Position numbers and translations under genes: made by a program. Below are positions 7,398 to 15,862 of a DNA stretch of 64,000 bases, piece by piece. Each line of letters begins with the position of its first letter. Within the stretch, counting starts at the first letter, position 1. Source of the DNA: Paenibacillus sp. FSL M7-0420 (GTDB taxonomy: Bacteria; Bacillota; Bacilli; Paenibacillales; Paenibacillaceae); NCBI RefSeq assembly GCF_038002345.1, contig NZ_JBBOCJ010000001.1:1-64000 (forward strand). The letters are read 5' to 3'. The notes under the pieces are model-generated. The model was not told the DNA's origin. It worked only from the letters and a program-made list of their open reading frames with translations, and did no database searches.

Positions 7398-8852
7398 ATG
7401 GGACATTCCACAATATATCCAACAGGGGCTACCATATATAACCCGGCCAAGGCATGGAGCGGCTACACGGTATTTCAGGCGGGCGATGAGGGCGTAGTGC
7501 TGATCGACATGAGCGGCAAGGAGGTACATCTATGGCAAGGGCTAATCGGTTTTCCGGCCAAAATCCTTCCCGGCGGCTATGTCCTGGGCAGCACCGGCCG
7601 AAGAGACCCCAAATTCGGCATTCAGGATAATGTCGATCTGGTGCAGGTGGATTGGGAAGGCAATGTGGTCTGGAGATACAACAGCTATGAGCTGATCGAG
7701 GACCCTGGGGCCGAGCCGCTCTGGTATGCCCGCCAGCACCATGATTACCAGCGGGAAGGCAATCCTGCCGGATACTATGCTCCCGGGCTTGAACCTTCGG
7801 TTAACAGCGGGACAACGCTCATCCTGGCGCATAAAAATCTGCATAACTCCGAGATTTCCGACAAGGAGCTGCTGGATGACACGATTATTGAAGTGGACTG
7901 GGAAGGTAATGTCCTCTGGGAGTGGGCGGCTAGCGATCATTTCGCGGAGCTGGGATTCGACCAGGCGGCGCGAAATGTCCTGTTCCGCGACCCCAACACC
8001 CGCTCCTTCGGCGATCTGGGCGGCGGCGTAGGCGACTGGCTGCATATTAACTCTGCGTCCTATGTAGGGCCGAACCGGTTCTATGATCAGGGAGACGAGC
8101 GTTTTCACCCGGACAATATTATCTGGGATGCCCGTGAGGCGAATATCATCGCGATCACGGATAAGCGCAGCGGGGCCATTGTCTGGCGCTTGGGCCCGGA
8201 TTATTCCCTGCCCGAAGTGAAGCATATCGGCTGGATTATCGGCCAGCATCATGCCCACATCATTCCGAAGGGGCTGCCGGGGGAAGGCAATCTGCTTGTA
8301 TTCGATAACGGCGGCTGGGGCGGTTACGGACTGCCTAATCCGGCATCGCCCTTCGGGCAGAAGAATGCGCTGCGTGATCACTCGCGTGTACTGGAGATTA
8401 ACCCGGTGACGCTGGAGATTGAGTGGCAGTATACTTCGGCGGAGGCCGGATTCTCCATTCCGACGGATTCCTATAAGTTCTACAGCCCGTATATCAGCTC
8501 CACGCAGCGGCTTGCGAACGGCAACACGCTGATCACCGAAGGCTCCAACGGACGGCTGTTCGAGGTCACAGCAGAGCATGAACTGGTCTGGGAGTATATC
8601 TCCCCGTACACCGACCGCCGCAATACGAATATGGTCTACCGTTCTTACCGGGTACCCTATGCTTGGGTGCCGCAGCTTACGAAGCCGGAGGAGCTTGCGA
8701 TTGAGCCGCTCGACGTGTCCAGCTTCCGGGTGCCGGGAGCCGCGCCGAAGGGATCGGATTCGGTCGTGCAGGTGGCGACGACGCTTCCTTTTACAGAGGG
8801 GGCAGCCTGTGTAGCCACTACGGATGAAGGCAGCGTCCGGGGGACCAGGTAG
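7398..8852 (+). CDS. Arylsulfate sulfotransferase-like (ASST) protein
   Basis: The product has about 484 residues. Spacing from GAGGAGA favours the second ATG (7398) over 7392. Repeated propeller blades of the type VDWEGNVVWRY, VDWEGNVLWEW and LEIEWQYTS, plus histidine-rich segments (ARQHHDY, GQHHAHIIPKG), are the hallmark of the arylsulfotransferase family. Characterised members move sulfate between phenols without PAPS through a transient sulfo-histidine. There is no signal peptide, whereas the well-known enterobacterial enzyme is periplasmic, so this one appears cytoplasmic. It lies between a MarR regulator and an SsuABC-type importer, suggesting it acts on an imported aromatic sulfate or sulfonate. 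The exact substrate is not readable. Confidence 0.8.
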   Translation: MGHSTIYPTGATIYNPAKAWSGYTVFQAGDEGVVLIDMSGKEVHLWQGLIGFPAKILPGGYVLGSTGRRDPKFGIQDNVDLVQVDWEGNVVWRYNSYELIEDPGAEPLWYARQHHDYQREGNPAGYYAPGLEPSVNSGTTLILAHKNLHNSEISDKELLDDTIIEVDWEGNVLWEWAASDHFAELGFDQAARNVLFRDPNTRSFGDLGGGVGDWLHINSASYVGPNRFYDQGDERFHPDNIIWDAREANIIAITDKRSGAIVWRLGPDYSLPEVKHIGWIIGQHHAHIIPKGLPGEGNLLVFDNGGWGGYGLPNPASPFGQKNALRDHSRVLEINPVTLEIEWQYTSAEAGFSIPTDSYKFYSPYISSTQRLANGNTLITEGSNGRLFEVTAEHELVWEYISPYTDRRNTNMVYRSYRVPYAWVPQLTKPEELAIEPLDVSSFRVPGAAPKGSDSVVQVATTLPFTEGAACVATTDEGSVRGTR

Positions 8853-8899
8853 AGACTCAGGCAGGCTTCAGAAATTCATAGACGAAGAGGTGCGTTCTT

Positions 8900-9928
8900 G
8901 TGACAAAATCATGGTACAGCTCAAGCCTTCTGCTCTTATCCTTATCGCTGGTACTGGTGCTCTCCGGCTGCAGCTCCAAGGGAGATGCGGCAGCCTCGGC
9001 GGGAGGGGGCAGCGGTACACCGGAGACCCTAAAGATCAGGATTGCCGATATCAACACGAATCCGACCTTCCGGGTAGCCCTTAAGCAAGGCATTTTCAAA
9101 AGCCACGGCATCGATGCGGAGATCATCAACTTCGGGACGCCGGCGGAGGGAGTGAATGCGCTGTTCATCAAGCAGGTGGATGCGGCCTTCGGCGCGGACT
9201 TTCCGGTGCTGAACGCCGTTGCCAAGGGCGACTATTCGATCATCGCTTCCGCCGGTCAGGCCACGGATCAGGCAGCGGCAGTGTGGAAGCTGTACGTCAG
9301 GGACGACATTCAGTCTGCCGCTGACTTGAAGGGCAAGAATCTGAGCTTCCTGCGCGGGACGTTCCTGCCGTATCTGTGGGATGAATACCTGAAGGAGCAG
9401 AGCATCGCGCTTAGCGATGTGAAGCTTACAGGACAGGGGGCCTTCGACGAAGCCTTCATTGCCCTGAAGCAGGGGGATGTCGATGCCGCCTGGTTCAGCG
9501 GTTCAGCGCTGACCGATAAGCTGGTTGCGCTTGAGGGCGTGCATGAGCTGACCGATATGTCCAAGACTCCGGTGCGGCTGGGGATGGGAATCGTAGCCGC
9601 AGATGCTTTTGTAGAGGAGCATGGTGAAGGCATTGGAGCCTTCCTGGCAGCGGTGGATGAAGCCTCGGCGTATGTACAGGAGCATCCGGAGGAGGTGGCT
9701 GAGCTGATGTTCAAGGAAGTGAAGCAGCCGAAGGAGGCGACATTGAAGGACCTGCCGGCGAATCCGTGGAAGGTGGGCTTCACCCAGGCTGCATATGACA
9801 GCCTTGCCGGACAGAAGAAATATATGGTGGATACAGGGATTATCACGCAGGACTTTGACCTTGACAGCAAGCTTAAGCTGGAGCCGCTGAAGCAGGCGCT
9901 GCCGGATAAAGTGACCTATCCGAAATAA
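8900..9928 (+). CDS. SsuA/NitT/TauT-type substrate-binding lipoprotein
   Basis: This 342-residue protein starts with GTG preceded by AAGAGGTG. Its signal peptide ends in the lipobox LSGC (Cys near residue 24), so it is a lipid-anchored binding protein outside the membrane. The mature domain has the type-2 periplasmic-binding pattern of the sulfonate/nitrate/taurine group (KIRIADINTNPTFRVALKQG, VDAAFGADFPVLNAVAKGD, LKGKNLSFLRGT). It is the first gene of an importer with the ATPase at 9951 and the permease at 10758. Position next to a sulfotransferase suggests a sulfur-ester or sulfonate ligand. Confidence 0.88.
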   Translation: MTKSWYSSSLLLLSLSLVLVLSGCSSKGDAAASAGGGSGTPETLKIRIADINTNPTFRVALKQGIFKSHGIDAEIINFGTPAEGVNALFIKQVDAAFGADFPVLNAVAKGDYSIIASAGQATDQAAAVWKLYVRDDIQSAADLKGKNLSFLRGTFLPYLWDEYLKEQSIALSDVKLTGQGAFDEAFIALKQGDVDAAWFSGSALTDKLVALEGVHELTDMSKTPVRLGMGIVAADAFVEEHGEGIGAFLAAVDEASAYVQEHPEEVAELMFKEVKQPKEATLKDLPANPWKVGFTQAAYDSLAGQKKYMVDTGIITQDFDLDSKLKLEPLKQALPDKVTYPK

Positions 9929-9950
9929 ATGAAACCACAGGAGGTGCCCT

Positions 9951-10739
9951 ATGTCGTTATCTGCTAAACCAGCGGCAAGGCAGCATGCTATTCATATCGA
10001 GCAGCTGCGCAAGAGCTACAGTGAACCGGCAGCCGGAGATGTCCACTACATTATCAAGGATGTAGATCTGGTGATCAAGGGCGGAGAATTTTTTGTGCTG
10101 CTTGGCCCAAGCGGTTGCGGCAAATCGACGCTGCTGAATATGATCGCGGGGTTCGTCTCCAAATCGGGCGGACATTTGCGGGTAGACAACATTGAGGTGG
10201 ATAAGCCGGGCCGGGACCGGGCGGTGGTGTTCCAGCAAGCCGATTCGTCACTGTTCCCCTGGCTGACTGTGCGGGAGAATGTAGAATTCGGACTGCGGAT
10301 GAAGAAGGTGGCCAAGGCAGAACGCCGGAGCTTATCTAGCCGGTATATCAAGCTTGTCGGGCTGAACGGTCATGAGGATAAATTCCCGAAGGCGCTGTCG
10401 GGCGGGATGAAGCAGCGGGTACAGCTGGCCCGGGTGCTGGCGAATGATCCGGCGATCCTGCTGATGGATGAGCCGTTTGGCGCGCTGGATGCGATGACCC
10501 GGCGGACGATGCAGAAGGAGCTGGTGCAGATCTGGCGGGAGACGCATAAGACAGTGATCTTCGTGACCCATGATATTCAGGAAGCGCTGCTGCTGGGGGA
10601 GCGCATCGGCATTATGTCGGTAGGGCCCTCCTCCAATATCACGGACATCTACGACAATACGCTGCCCTTCCCGCGGGATGTGGCTTCACCTGAATTCTAC
10701 TCGCTGTATAGCCGGATTCAGAGCCATTTTGAAGAATAG
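9951..10739 (+). CDS. ABC importer ATPase, SsuB/TauB type
   Basis: The protein has 262 residues, with Walker A GPSGCGKST, the Q loop, signature LSGGMKQR, Walker B ILLMDEPFGALD and the H-loop FVTHDIQEA. The group is that of nitrate/sulfonate/taurine importers, confirmed by the neighbouring binding protein and permease. An AGGAGGTG site precedes the ATG. It energises uptake of the ligand bound by the 8900 lipoprotein. Confidence 0.92.
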   Translation: MSLSAKPAARQHAIHIEQLRKSYSEPAAGDVHYIIKDVDLVIKGGEFFVLLGPSGCGKSTLLNMIAGFVSKSGGHLRVDNIEVDKPGRDRAVVFQQADSSLFPWLTVRENVEFGLRMKKVAKAERRSLSSRYIKLVGLNGHEDKFPKALSGGMKQRVQLARVLANDPAILLMDEPFGALDAMTRRTMQKELVQIWRETHKTVIFVTHDIQEALLLGERIGIMSVGPSSNITDIYDNTLPFPRDVASPEFYSLYSRIQSHFEE

Positions 10740-10757
10740 GAAGGGAGGTGACACCTG

Positions 10758-11534
10758 ATGAGATGGGTGGAAAAGAAATGGGTATCCGTATCCCTGCTGT
10801 GGCTTGCCGTACTGCTCCTCTGGCAGCTTGGCGCCTGGGTGTATGGTCCGGATGTCATTCCCGGGCCGTGGGCCACGGTCCGGGGCGGGCGTGAGCTGGT
10901 GGAGGACGGGACGCTGGTGCAATATATCGGGGTCAGCTTGTACCGCGTGCTGATCGGCTGGGTGCTCGGCAGTCTGCTGGCTATTCCGGCAGGACTGATC
11001 ACTGGCAAGGTGAATGTAGTCCGCCTGTTCGCTGAGCCGTTCCTGAACTTCATCCGCTTCATTCCGCCGATTGCCTTCATTACACTCTTCCTGGTCTGGT
11101 TCGGCATCGGGGAGCAGTCGAAGATCGCGCTGATTATGTACGCCACCTTCTTCATTGTGGTATTGAACACCCTGACCGGGGTTATGTCGGTGGAGGAGGA
11201 CAAGATCCGCTCCGCACGCAGCATGGGGGCCAGTGAGTGGCAGATTCTGCTGCATGTCATTGTACCCTCGACGATTCCGTATATTTTCACCGGTGTACGG
11301 CTGGCAATGGGCACCTCCTATATGGCGATTATCGGCGCGGAGATGATTGCCTCGAACGAAGGGGTAGGCTACCTGATCTGGAATTCGCGGCTGTTCTTCC
11401 GCACCGACTGGATCTTCGTAGGGCTGATTAGCCTCGGCTTCATGGGCTTCTTCACAGACCGGGCCTTCGGCTGGTTCGGCCGGAAGGTGCTCTACCGCTA
11501 TGGTGTGGTCAGTGTGGGTGCGCACAGAAGATAA
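10758..11534 (+). CDS. ABC importer permease, SsuC/TauC type
   Basis: This 258-residue membrane protein has about six hydrophobic helices and the permease EAA-like loop (SARSMGASEWQILLHVIVPSTIPYIF, here given in shortened form as SMGASEWQILLHVIVP) that docks on the ATPase. Sequence and context fit the SsuC/TauC group. A GGGAGGTG site precedes the ATG, and the gene follows the ATPase after 18 bases. It completes the ABC importer. Confidence 0.9.
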   Translation: MRWVEKKWVSVSLLWLAVLLLWQLGAWVYGPDVIPGPWATVRGGRELVEDGTLVQYIGVSLYRVLIGWVLGSLLAIPAGLITGKVNVVRLFAEPFLNFIRFIPPIAFITLFLVWFGIGEQSKIALIMYATFFIVVLNTLTGVMSVEEDKIRSARSMGASEWQILLHVIVPSTIPYIFTGVRLAMGTSYMAIIGAEMIASNEGVGYLIWNSRLFFRTDWIFVGLISLGFMGFFTDRAFGWFGRKVLYRYGVVSVGAHRR

Positions 11535-11624
11535 AGGAACAGATCGGACGGTTAGAAGCAGCGGGATTCGTGGTATAATGGGGGAATGTGCAAGCAGGAT
11601 CAACAGGAAGGAGCAGTACCCCCA

Positions 11625-11861
11625 ATGGAAGTAACCGCACAGGAAGTAGCGGAGTGGATGGTGAAGGAGATCAAGTTCACAGGGACGTTACACCAGACCG
11701 CTGCGATTGAATACGTGAAAGCAAATTTCGGTGAGGAATTTGTATTCGTAAATGAGAACGGCAATGCCTCGTTATCCAAGGAAGTGAAGAAGGCCTTCCG
11801 CAAGCTGCATGGCGGCCGGATTGCCTGGGATCGCGACGGATTCTTGTGGGCCTGGACCTAA
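11625..11861 (+). CDS. Small conserved protein of unknown function
   Basis: The ATG at 11625 follows an AAGGAG site. An earlier in-frame ATG at 11586 would add 13 residues without a good site. The 78-residue product starts MEVTAQEVAEWMV and ends with GGRIAWDRDGFLWAW. The pattern suggests a small winged-helix-like or compact alpha/beta fold, and I believe it belongs to a domain-of-unknown-function family common in Paenibacillus, but I cannot assign it with certainty. It is a separate unit between the importer permease and a strong terminator. Confidence 0.7.
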   Translation: MEVTAQEVAEWMVKEIKFTGTLHQTAAIEYVKANFGEEFVFVNENGNASLSKEVKKAFRKLHGGRIAWDRDGFLWAWT

Positions 11862-11893
11862 GGGCTGAGCTCACAATAAGACCTGAACATAAC

Positions 11894-11930
11894 AAAGGGA
11901 GCGTTGCTGATAACAGCGGCGCTCCCTTTT
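11894..11930 (+). terminator. Rho-independent terminator
   Basis: AAAGGGAGCG (11894-11903) pairs with CGCTCCCTTTT (11920-11930). It ends the small protein gene and, with A-rich flank on the left, may also serve transcription from the convergent manC unit. Confidence 0.8.
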
Positions 11931-12001
11931 GTATGCAAAGACGTACAATATTTATGTCTGCAGCACTTAATAAGAGTTCTTCATTGTAGAGGCAACAAAT
12001 C

Positions 12002-13084
12002 TTATACGTACTCCAGCATTCCCTTTTCCTTCAGCAGATCCACAATGTCTTTGACCGACTGTGCTTTATCCTTGGGACAGATCATGACTGCATCCCCCGT
12101 GTCAGCGATGATGAAGCCGTCTACGCCGATAGTGGTAATCAGCCTCCCGTTGCCGTAGATGATGGAATTGCGGGTGTCGATGCCGACATGATTCGCTTTG
12201 ATAATGTTGCCTTCATCGTCAGGCGGGAAGATGGCCCCGAGTGCGTCCCAGCTGCCGATGTCATTCCAGCCGAACTGGCCGGACAGGACCACTACCTCGT
12301 CGGAACGCTCGAGAATGCCGTAGTCAATCGAGATGTTCTGCAGCAGCGGATAGATCCGGTTAAGGGTCTCCTGCTCCTGATCTGTACCGAGTGCATCGCG
12401 GATCGGCAGCATCGTATTGTATAGCCGCGGCAGATAGCGCTTGAAGTTATCAATAATGACCGAGGTCTTCCAGATGAAAATCCCGCTGTTCCAGAGATAA
12501 TTGCCTGAGGCCAGATACCCCTGTGCCTTCTTGAAATCCGGCTTCTCCACGAATTCAGCTACATCGTATACGGCAACCGGCTTGACTGCGATGGGCTCTT
12601 TGTCATAAGCGATGTAGCCGTAGCCGGTGGACGGGAAGGTCGGTTTGATCCCGATCGTGACAATGGCATCACTCTCCATCGCGACAGTGCAGGCTTCGTC
12701 CAGCGTAAGCCGGAACTGCGGCTCATCGGTAATATAGTGGTCGGAAGGCAGGACCACCATTAAGGAATCCCCTTCACTCATCTGCTGGATGGAGAAGGCG
12801 GCGAACAAGATGCTTGCTGAAGTATTCCTAGCCACAGGCTCGATCAGAATATTGCTCTTCTGCACGCTACTGTGCATAATGCTCTCCAGCAGGACCGCCT
12901 GGGTGCGGTTCGTTACAATAACGGTATTCTCCTGCGGGATGATGCCCTTGAAGCGTTCGATGGTATCGTTCAGCATAATATCGTTGCCGCTGATGTTCAG
13001 CAGCTGCTTGGGGATTTCCTGTCTGGACAGCGGCCAGAAGCGGGTGCCGCCACCGCCTGCAAGTATGGTTGCGTATTTATCCAT
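12002..13084 (-). CDS. manC: Mannose-1-phosphate guanylyltransferase
   Basis: The 360-residue protein has the nucleotidyltransferase signature ILAGGGGTRFWPLSRQEIPKQLL and the sugar-phosphate segment VEKPDFKKAQGYLASGNYLWNSGIF. It lacks the C-terminal cupin isomerase domain, so it is the single-function GDP-mannose pyrophosphorylase. It makes GDP-mannose from mannose 1-phosphate and GTP in the cytoplasm. Its start overlaps the end of the upstream toroid-protein gene by 8 bases, and the two plus a glycosyltransferase form a three-gene operon running leftward from about 15479. Confidence 0.92.
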   Translation of the reverse strand: MDKYATILAGGGGTRFWPLSRQEIPKQLLNISGNDIMLNDTIERFKGIIPQENTVIVTNRTQAVLLESIMHSSVQKSNILIEPVARNTSASILFAAFSIQQMSEGDSLMVVLPSDHYITDEPQFRLTLDEACTVAMESDAIVTIGIKPTFPSTGYGYIAYDKEPIAVKPVAVYDVAEFVEKPDFKKAQGYLASGNYLWNSGIFIWKTSVIIDNFKRYLPRLYNTMLPIRDALGTDQEQETLNRIYPLLQNISIDYGILERSDEVVVLSGQFGWNDIGSWDALGAIFPPDDEGNIIKANHVGIDTRNSIIYGNGRLITTIGVDGFIIADTGDAVMICPKDKAQSVKDIVDLLKEKGMLEYV

Positions 13085-14183
13085 GATGAGTCACCAGATG
13101 GGCAATCGAGAACGAGATGATGCTCTCCGATCCCTGATTGAGGTTCAGTCCCGAGCTGTGAATCCCGTCGTAGCAAGCCCCGGTCTGGGGATCGATCAGG
13201 CTGAGCTGCAAGGAGTTATTCCCCGTATACCAGGCATAGCATAAGTCTGCCTGATGCAGATAAGCAGGGTCCTTAAGCACCGTGGCAGCTTCCCGGCAGG
13301 CCAGCAGCATCTCGCAGGCTTCGATCGGCTGCTCGTCATAGAGAGCAGGCTTGCCGCCCCGCAGCAGCCAGCCGTGGCTGCCAATGGGCTTGTAATAGCC
13401 TTCCGGCGCGAAGGTCCGGGAGATCAGGAAATCGAGGCTTTCCTTAGCCGTGATTCTCAGCGCCGGATTGCCGGAAATCTTGTAAGCCTTAAGCAGCGCC
13501 CAGGGCAGCATCGAGTTCCCGTACGTAAGGCTGTCTTCATACCAATTCCAGCCTTCGCCCTTGGTGAGATTGTATTGGTCATTCAGCCGGACGGCGATCG
13601 ATTCGATCAGCCCGCCAACGATAGCTTCAGGCAGGAAGGCCTGTTCTTCTTCTGTGCTTGGTGTATGCGGATAAGGGAAGGAGTAAGTGCGTGCTCCGGG
13701 AGTTTTGAGCAGGTAGCTAAGTCCGACAACGGCATAGGCCAAGGCCCGGGGAGAGCGCATTCCGCCGATATGCGGCAGCGCCTGGTTGATCAGATAGCGG
13801 CAGGTATTCAGCAGGTTATCCGGCAGAATGGAAGAATAGGCGAGTACGAAGCCCAGCGCCCAGAGGGTACGCCCCTGGCAATCCTCAGAGCCGCGCTCTT
13901 CCAGGAAGGAACGGTTATAGTCCATGAAATTCCGGAAGTTGCCTTCTTCAGTCTGTGCATGGTGGACGAAAGAGAGGTACGTATGGATCAGGTCGAGGGA
14001 GGCGTTGTCCTGAGTCTTTTTGTACATCAGCACAGCTGCGATTAAAGCCCGAGCATTGTCATCGGTGGTGTAGCCTTTGGCACGGTCGGGCACGCCGAAC
14101 TTTGTATGCTGAAAGATTCCTGTATCATCGGTGATCCGGCGCATATAGTCAGTTCTGAACTGTGACGCTATAGGTGTCTGCAT
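13077..14183 (-). CDS. (alpha/alpha)6-toroid glycosidase-like protein
   Basis: This 368-residue soluble protein contains repeated helical hairpins typical of six-hairpin glycosidase-like folds (DRAKGYTTDDNARALIAA, DCQGRTLWALGFVLAY, YGNSMLPWALLKAY, QPIEACEMLLACREA). It is often annotated loosely as a glycosyltransferase because it travels with GT4 enzymes and GH130-type enzymes in mannose loci. No family-defining catalytic pair can be assigned by eye. The stop-start junctions with both neighbours (shared base at 14183, 8-base overlap with manC) imply a joint function in building or remodelling a mannose-containing glycan. Confidence 0.7.
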   Translation of the reverse strand: MQTPIASQFRTDYMRRITDDTGIFQHTKFGVPDRAKGYTTDDNARALIAAVLMYKKTQDNASLDLIHTYLSFVHHAQTEEGNFRNFMDYNRSFLEERGSEDCQGRTLWALGFVLAYSSILPDNLLNTCRYLINQALPHIGGMRSPRALAYAVVGLSYLLKTPGARTYSFPYPHTPSTEEEQAFLPEAIVGGLIESIAVRLNDQYNLTKGEGWNWYEDSLTYGNSMLPWALLKAYKISGNPALRITAKESLDFLISRTFAPEGYYKPIGSHGWLLRGGKPALYDEQPIEACEMLLACREAATVLKDPAYLHQADLCYAWYTGNNSLQLSLIDPQTGACYDGIHSSGLNLNQGSESIISFSIAHLVTHHG

Positions 14184-15364
14184 TAAATCACACTCCGGTC
14201 AGCCGGGGCGCGGAGGGCTAGGAGATCCTGAAAGATGGCCGCGTAGGTCTTCGCAACCTCACTCCACATCATCGTACTGCCAAGCTCCTGTGTACGCTGC
14301 TCCATATCCTTAACCTTGGCCGGATCATCCAGCAGCTCCAGAATACAGGCTTCGAGGGAAGCCGAATCACGGAAATTCGCCAGCAGGCCGCGGCCTCCGG
14401 CAAGCATCTCTTCGGCATAGCGGTAAGGAGTGGAGATAATCACTCTGCCATATCCGACGCCGTAAGCAAGCGTGCCGCTGACGGCCTGATCCTTGCCCAG
14501 ATAAGGAGTCATATAAATATCGGACATCACCAGGGACTCGATGACCTCTTCCTGGGTCAGCAGCTTGTCGACGAACAGCACATTATTGACCAGGTCTAAT
14601 TCATGCACCAGATCGGTCAGCTTTTGACGGTATACTTCACCTATCTCCTGTTTGACGACCGGATGGGTCTTGCCCCAGATAATATATAGCGCGTCCGGAT
14701 GCTGCTTCACTACTCCGCTCATAGCCTCAATGGCATATTCAATGCCCTTGCCGGGACTCAGGAAGCCAAAGGTCGACAGGATTTTGCGTTCGCCTAACTT
14801 GTACTGGAGCTTCAGCTCTGCACGTGTGGAGGTCTGGACAAACGGAACGCCGTGATGAATGAAAGCTATTTTGGCGGCATTAATATGATAGACAGAGATC
14901 AGATCCTCTACTGTGGACTGGGCCATGGTCACCACCTTGACGCTTCCTTCGGCGAGCCGGGTGATGATCTCATGCTGCTTGGGAGTAGGCTTGGTTAAGA
15001 CAGTGTGGAAGATAACCACGTAAGGGACCTGAAGCTCTTCTGTGAACTGCAGCAGATATTCGCCGCTCTCTCCGCCATAGATGCCGAATTCATGCTGAAT
15101 GACTAGCAAATCGGTATCTGACTGGTTGATGTCTCTGGCTGATTCTATATAATCGGATAGCTGATGTTGGTTAATTTCCCGCATGACCTGATCCGTGTAA
15201 CGGTAGTTCCCGTTGTTATTCATGGCGATGATGCGCGGTTTGTTGAAGCCCTGAAGCTTCGTGAATTCATCCAGCAGATCCTGGGTGAAGGTAGCAATTC
15301 CGCATTCTCTAGGCAGGCTGGTGGACAGGAAAACAATGTTTTTATTGCGGTTGCTGTGGTTCAT
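14183..15364 (-). CDS. Family 4 glycosyltransferase
   Basis: The 393-residue protein has the GT-B layout: an N-terminal acceptor domain (STSLPRECGIATFTQDLLD, VIQHEFGIYGGESGEYLL) and a C-terminal nucleotide-sugar domain (ILSTFGFLSPGKGIEYAIEAM, YTMPYLGKD-like region, GTLAYGVGYGRVIISTPY). Residues matching GT4 are clear, and the manC neighbour suggests GDP-mannose as donor. It is the first gene of the minus-strand operon. A GGGAGG site precedes the ATG. The leader upstream holds a hairpin followed by seven U residues, so expression may be controlled by attenuation. Confidence 0.87.
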   Translation of the reverse strand: MNHSNRNKNIVFLSTSLPRECGIATFTQDLLDEFTKLQGFNKPRIIAMNNNGNYRYTDQVMREINQHQLSDYIESARDINQSDTDLLVIQHEFGIYGGESGEYLLQFTEELQVPYVVIFHTVLTKPTPKQHEIITRLAEGSVKVVTMAQSTVEDLISVYHINAAKIAFIHHGVPFVQTSTRAELKLQYKLGERKILSTFGFLSPGKGIEYAIEAMSGVVKQHPDALYIIWGKTHPVVKQEIGEVYRQKLTDLVHELDLVNNVLFVDKLLTQEEVIESLVMSDIYMTPYLGKDQAVSGTLAYGVGYGRVIISTPYRYAEEMLAGGRGLLANFRDSASLEACILELLDDPAKVKDMEQRTQELGSTMMWSEVAKTYAAIFQDLLALRAPADRSVI

Positions 15365-15403
15365 AATAGAAAGCCTCCCTATTGATTATCGAACTTTTGG
15401 GGA

Positions 15404-15436
15404 CAAAAAAAGAAAATAAAGCGGGCTTTATTTTCC
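15404..15436 (-). promoter_or_regulatory. Terminator-like hairpin in the leader of the mannose operon
   Basis: On the minus strand GAAAATAAAG and CTTTATTTTC form a 10-bp stem with loop CCCG (15413-15436), followed at once by seven T (15406-15412). It lies about 43 bases after the predicted start of transcription and about 40 bases before the glycosyltransferase ATG. No minus-strand gene precedes it, so it is a leader attenuator candidate rather than the end of an upstream gene. Confidence 0.6.
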
Positions 15437-15485
15437 GGAGATGAGTGGTATAAAATTTTGTTTCTGCAAATCATTTCCTGCCCAA

Positions 15486-15514
15486 ACTATAACATGACCA
15501 TTTAATCTTGTCAA
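15486..15514 (-). promoter_or_regulatory. Near-consensus sigma-A promoter of the mannose operon
   Basis: On the minus strand TTGACA (15514-15509), a 17-base spacer and TATAGT (15491-15486). Start of transcription is expected near 15479. Confidence 0.75.
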
Positions 15515-15518
15515 TTTA

Positions 15519-15547
15519 TTGACTCCCTTGAAATCACCGGATATAGT
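15519..15547 (+). promoter_or_regulatory. Near-consensus sigma-A promoter of the XRE/GH130-like pair
   Basis: TTGACT (15519-15524), a 17-base spacer and TATAGT (15542-15547). Its -35 box lies 4 bases from the -35 box of the opposite promoter; together they form a GTCAAT/ATTGAC palindrome (15510-15523) that could be an operator for the XRE protein. Confidence 0.75.
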
Positions 15548-15565
15548 GATGTAGGAGGTGTATGG

Positions 15566-15862
15566 ATGCCAGTCATACGCAGTAAATTGAGTGAGGTTAT
15601 GGAGAAGCATGACCCGAAATTATCGATTCGCAAGCTAGCGAAGGACATTAATTACCATTTCGATTCCGTCCGGCGGATGTACAAAGACGAGATGGTACAG
15701 TATCCCCGGGATCTGCTGCTGAAGCTGTGTACGTATTTCAATATTCAGCCCGGAGAATTGATCCGGATGGAATCCGATGAGAATGACTGGGACATAGATA
15801 AGACAAATGAATATGAGGAGGAAGGCAATGACAAGGAGCCCGGCGAAGACAGCAACCTGTAA
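15566..15862 (+). CDS. Short XRE-family regulator
   Basis: The 98-residue protein has a Cro/C1-type helix-turn-helix in residues about 5-65 (LSIRKLAKDINYHFDSVRRMY, then LLLKLCTYFNIQPGELI) and a very acidic tail. An AGGAGGTG site is 5 bases before the ATG. The 3' end overlaps the next gene by 35 bases, in another frame. Location in the divergent mannose locus, directly at the two promoters, suggests it controls them. Confidence 0.8.
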   Translation: MPVIRSKLSEVMEKHDPKLSIRKLAKDINYHFDSVRRMYKDEMVQYPRDLLLKLCTYFNIQPGELIRMESDENDWDIDKTNEYEEEGNDKEPGEDSNL

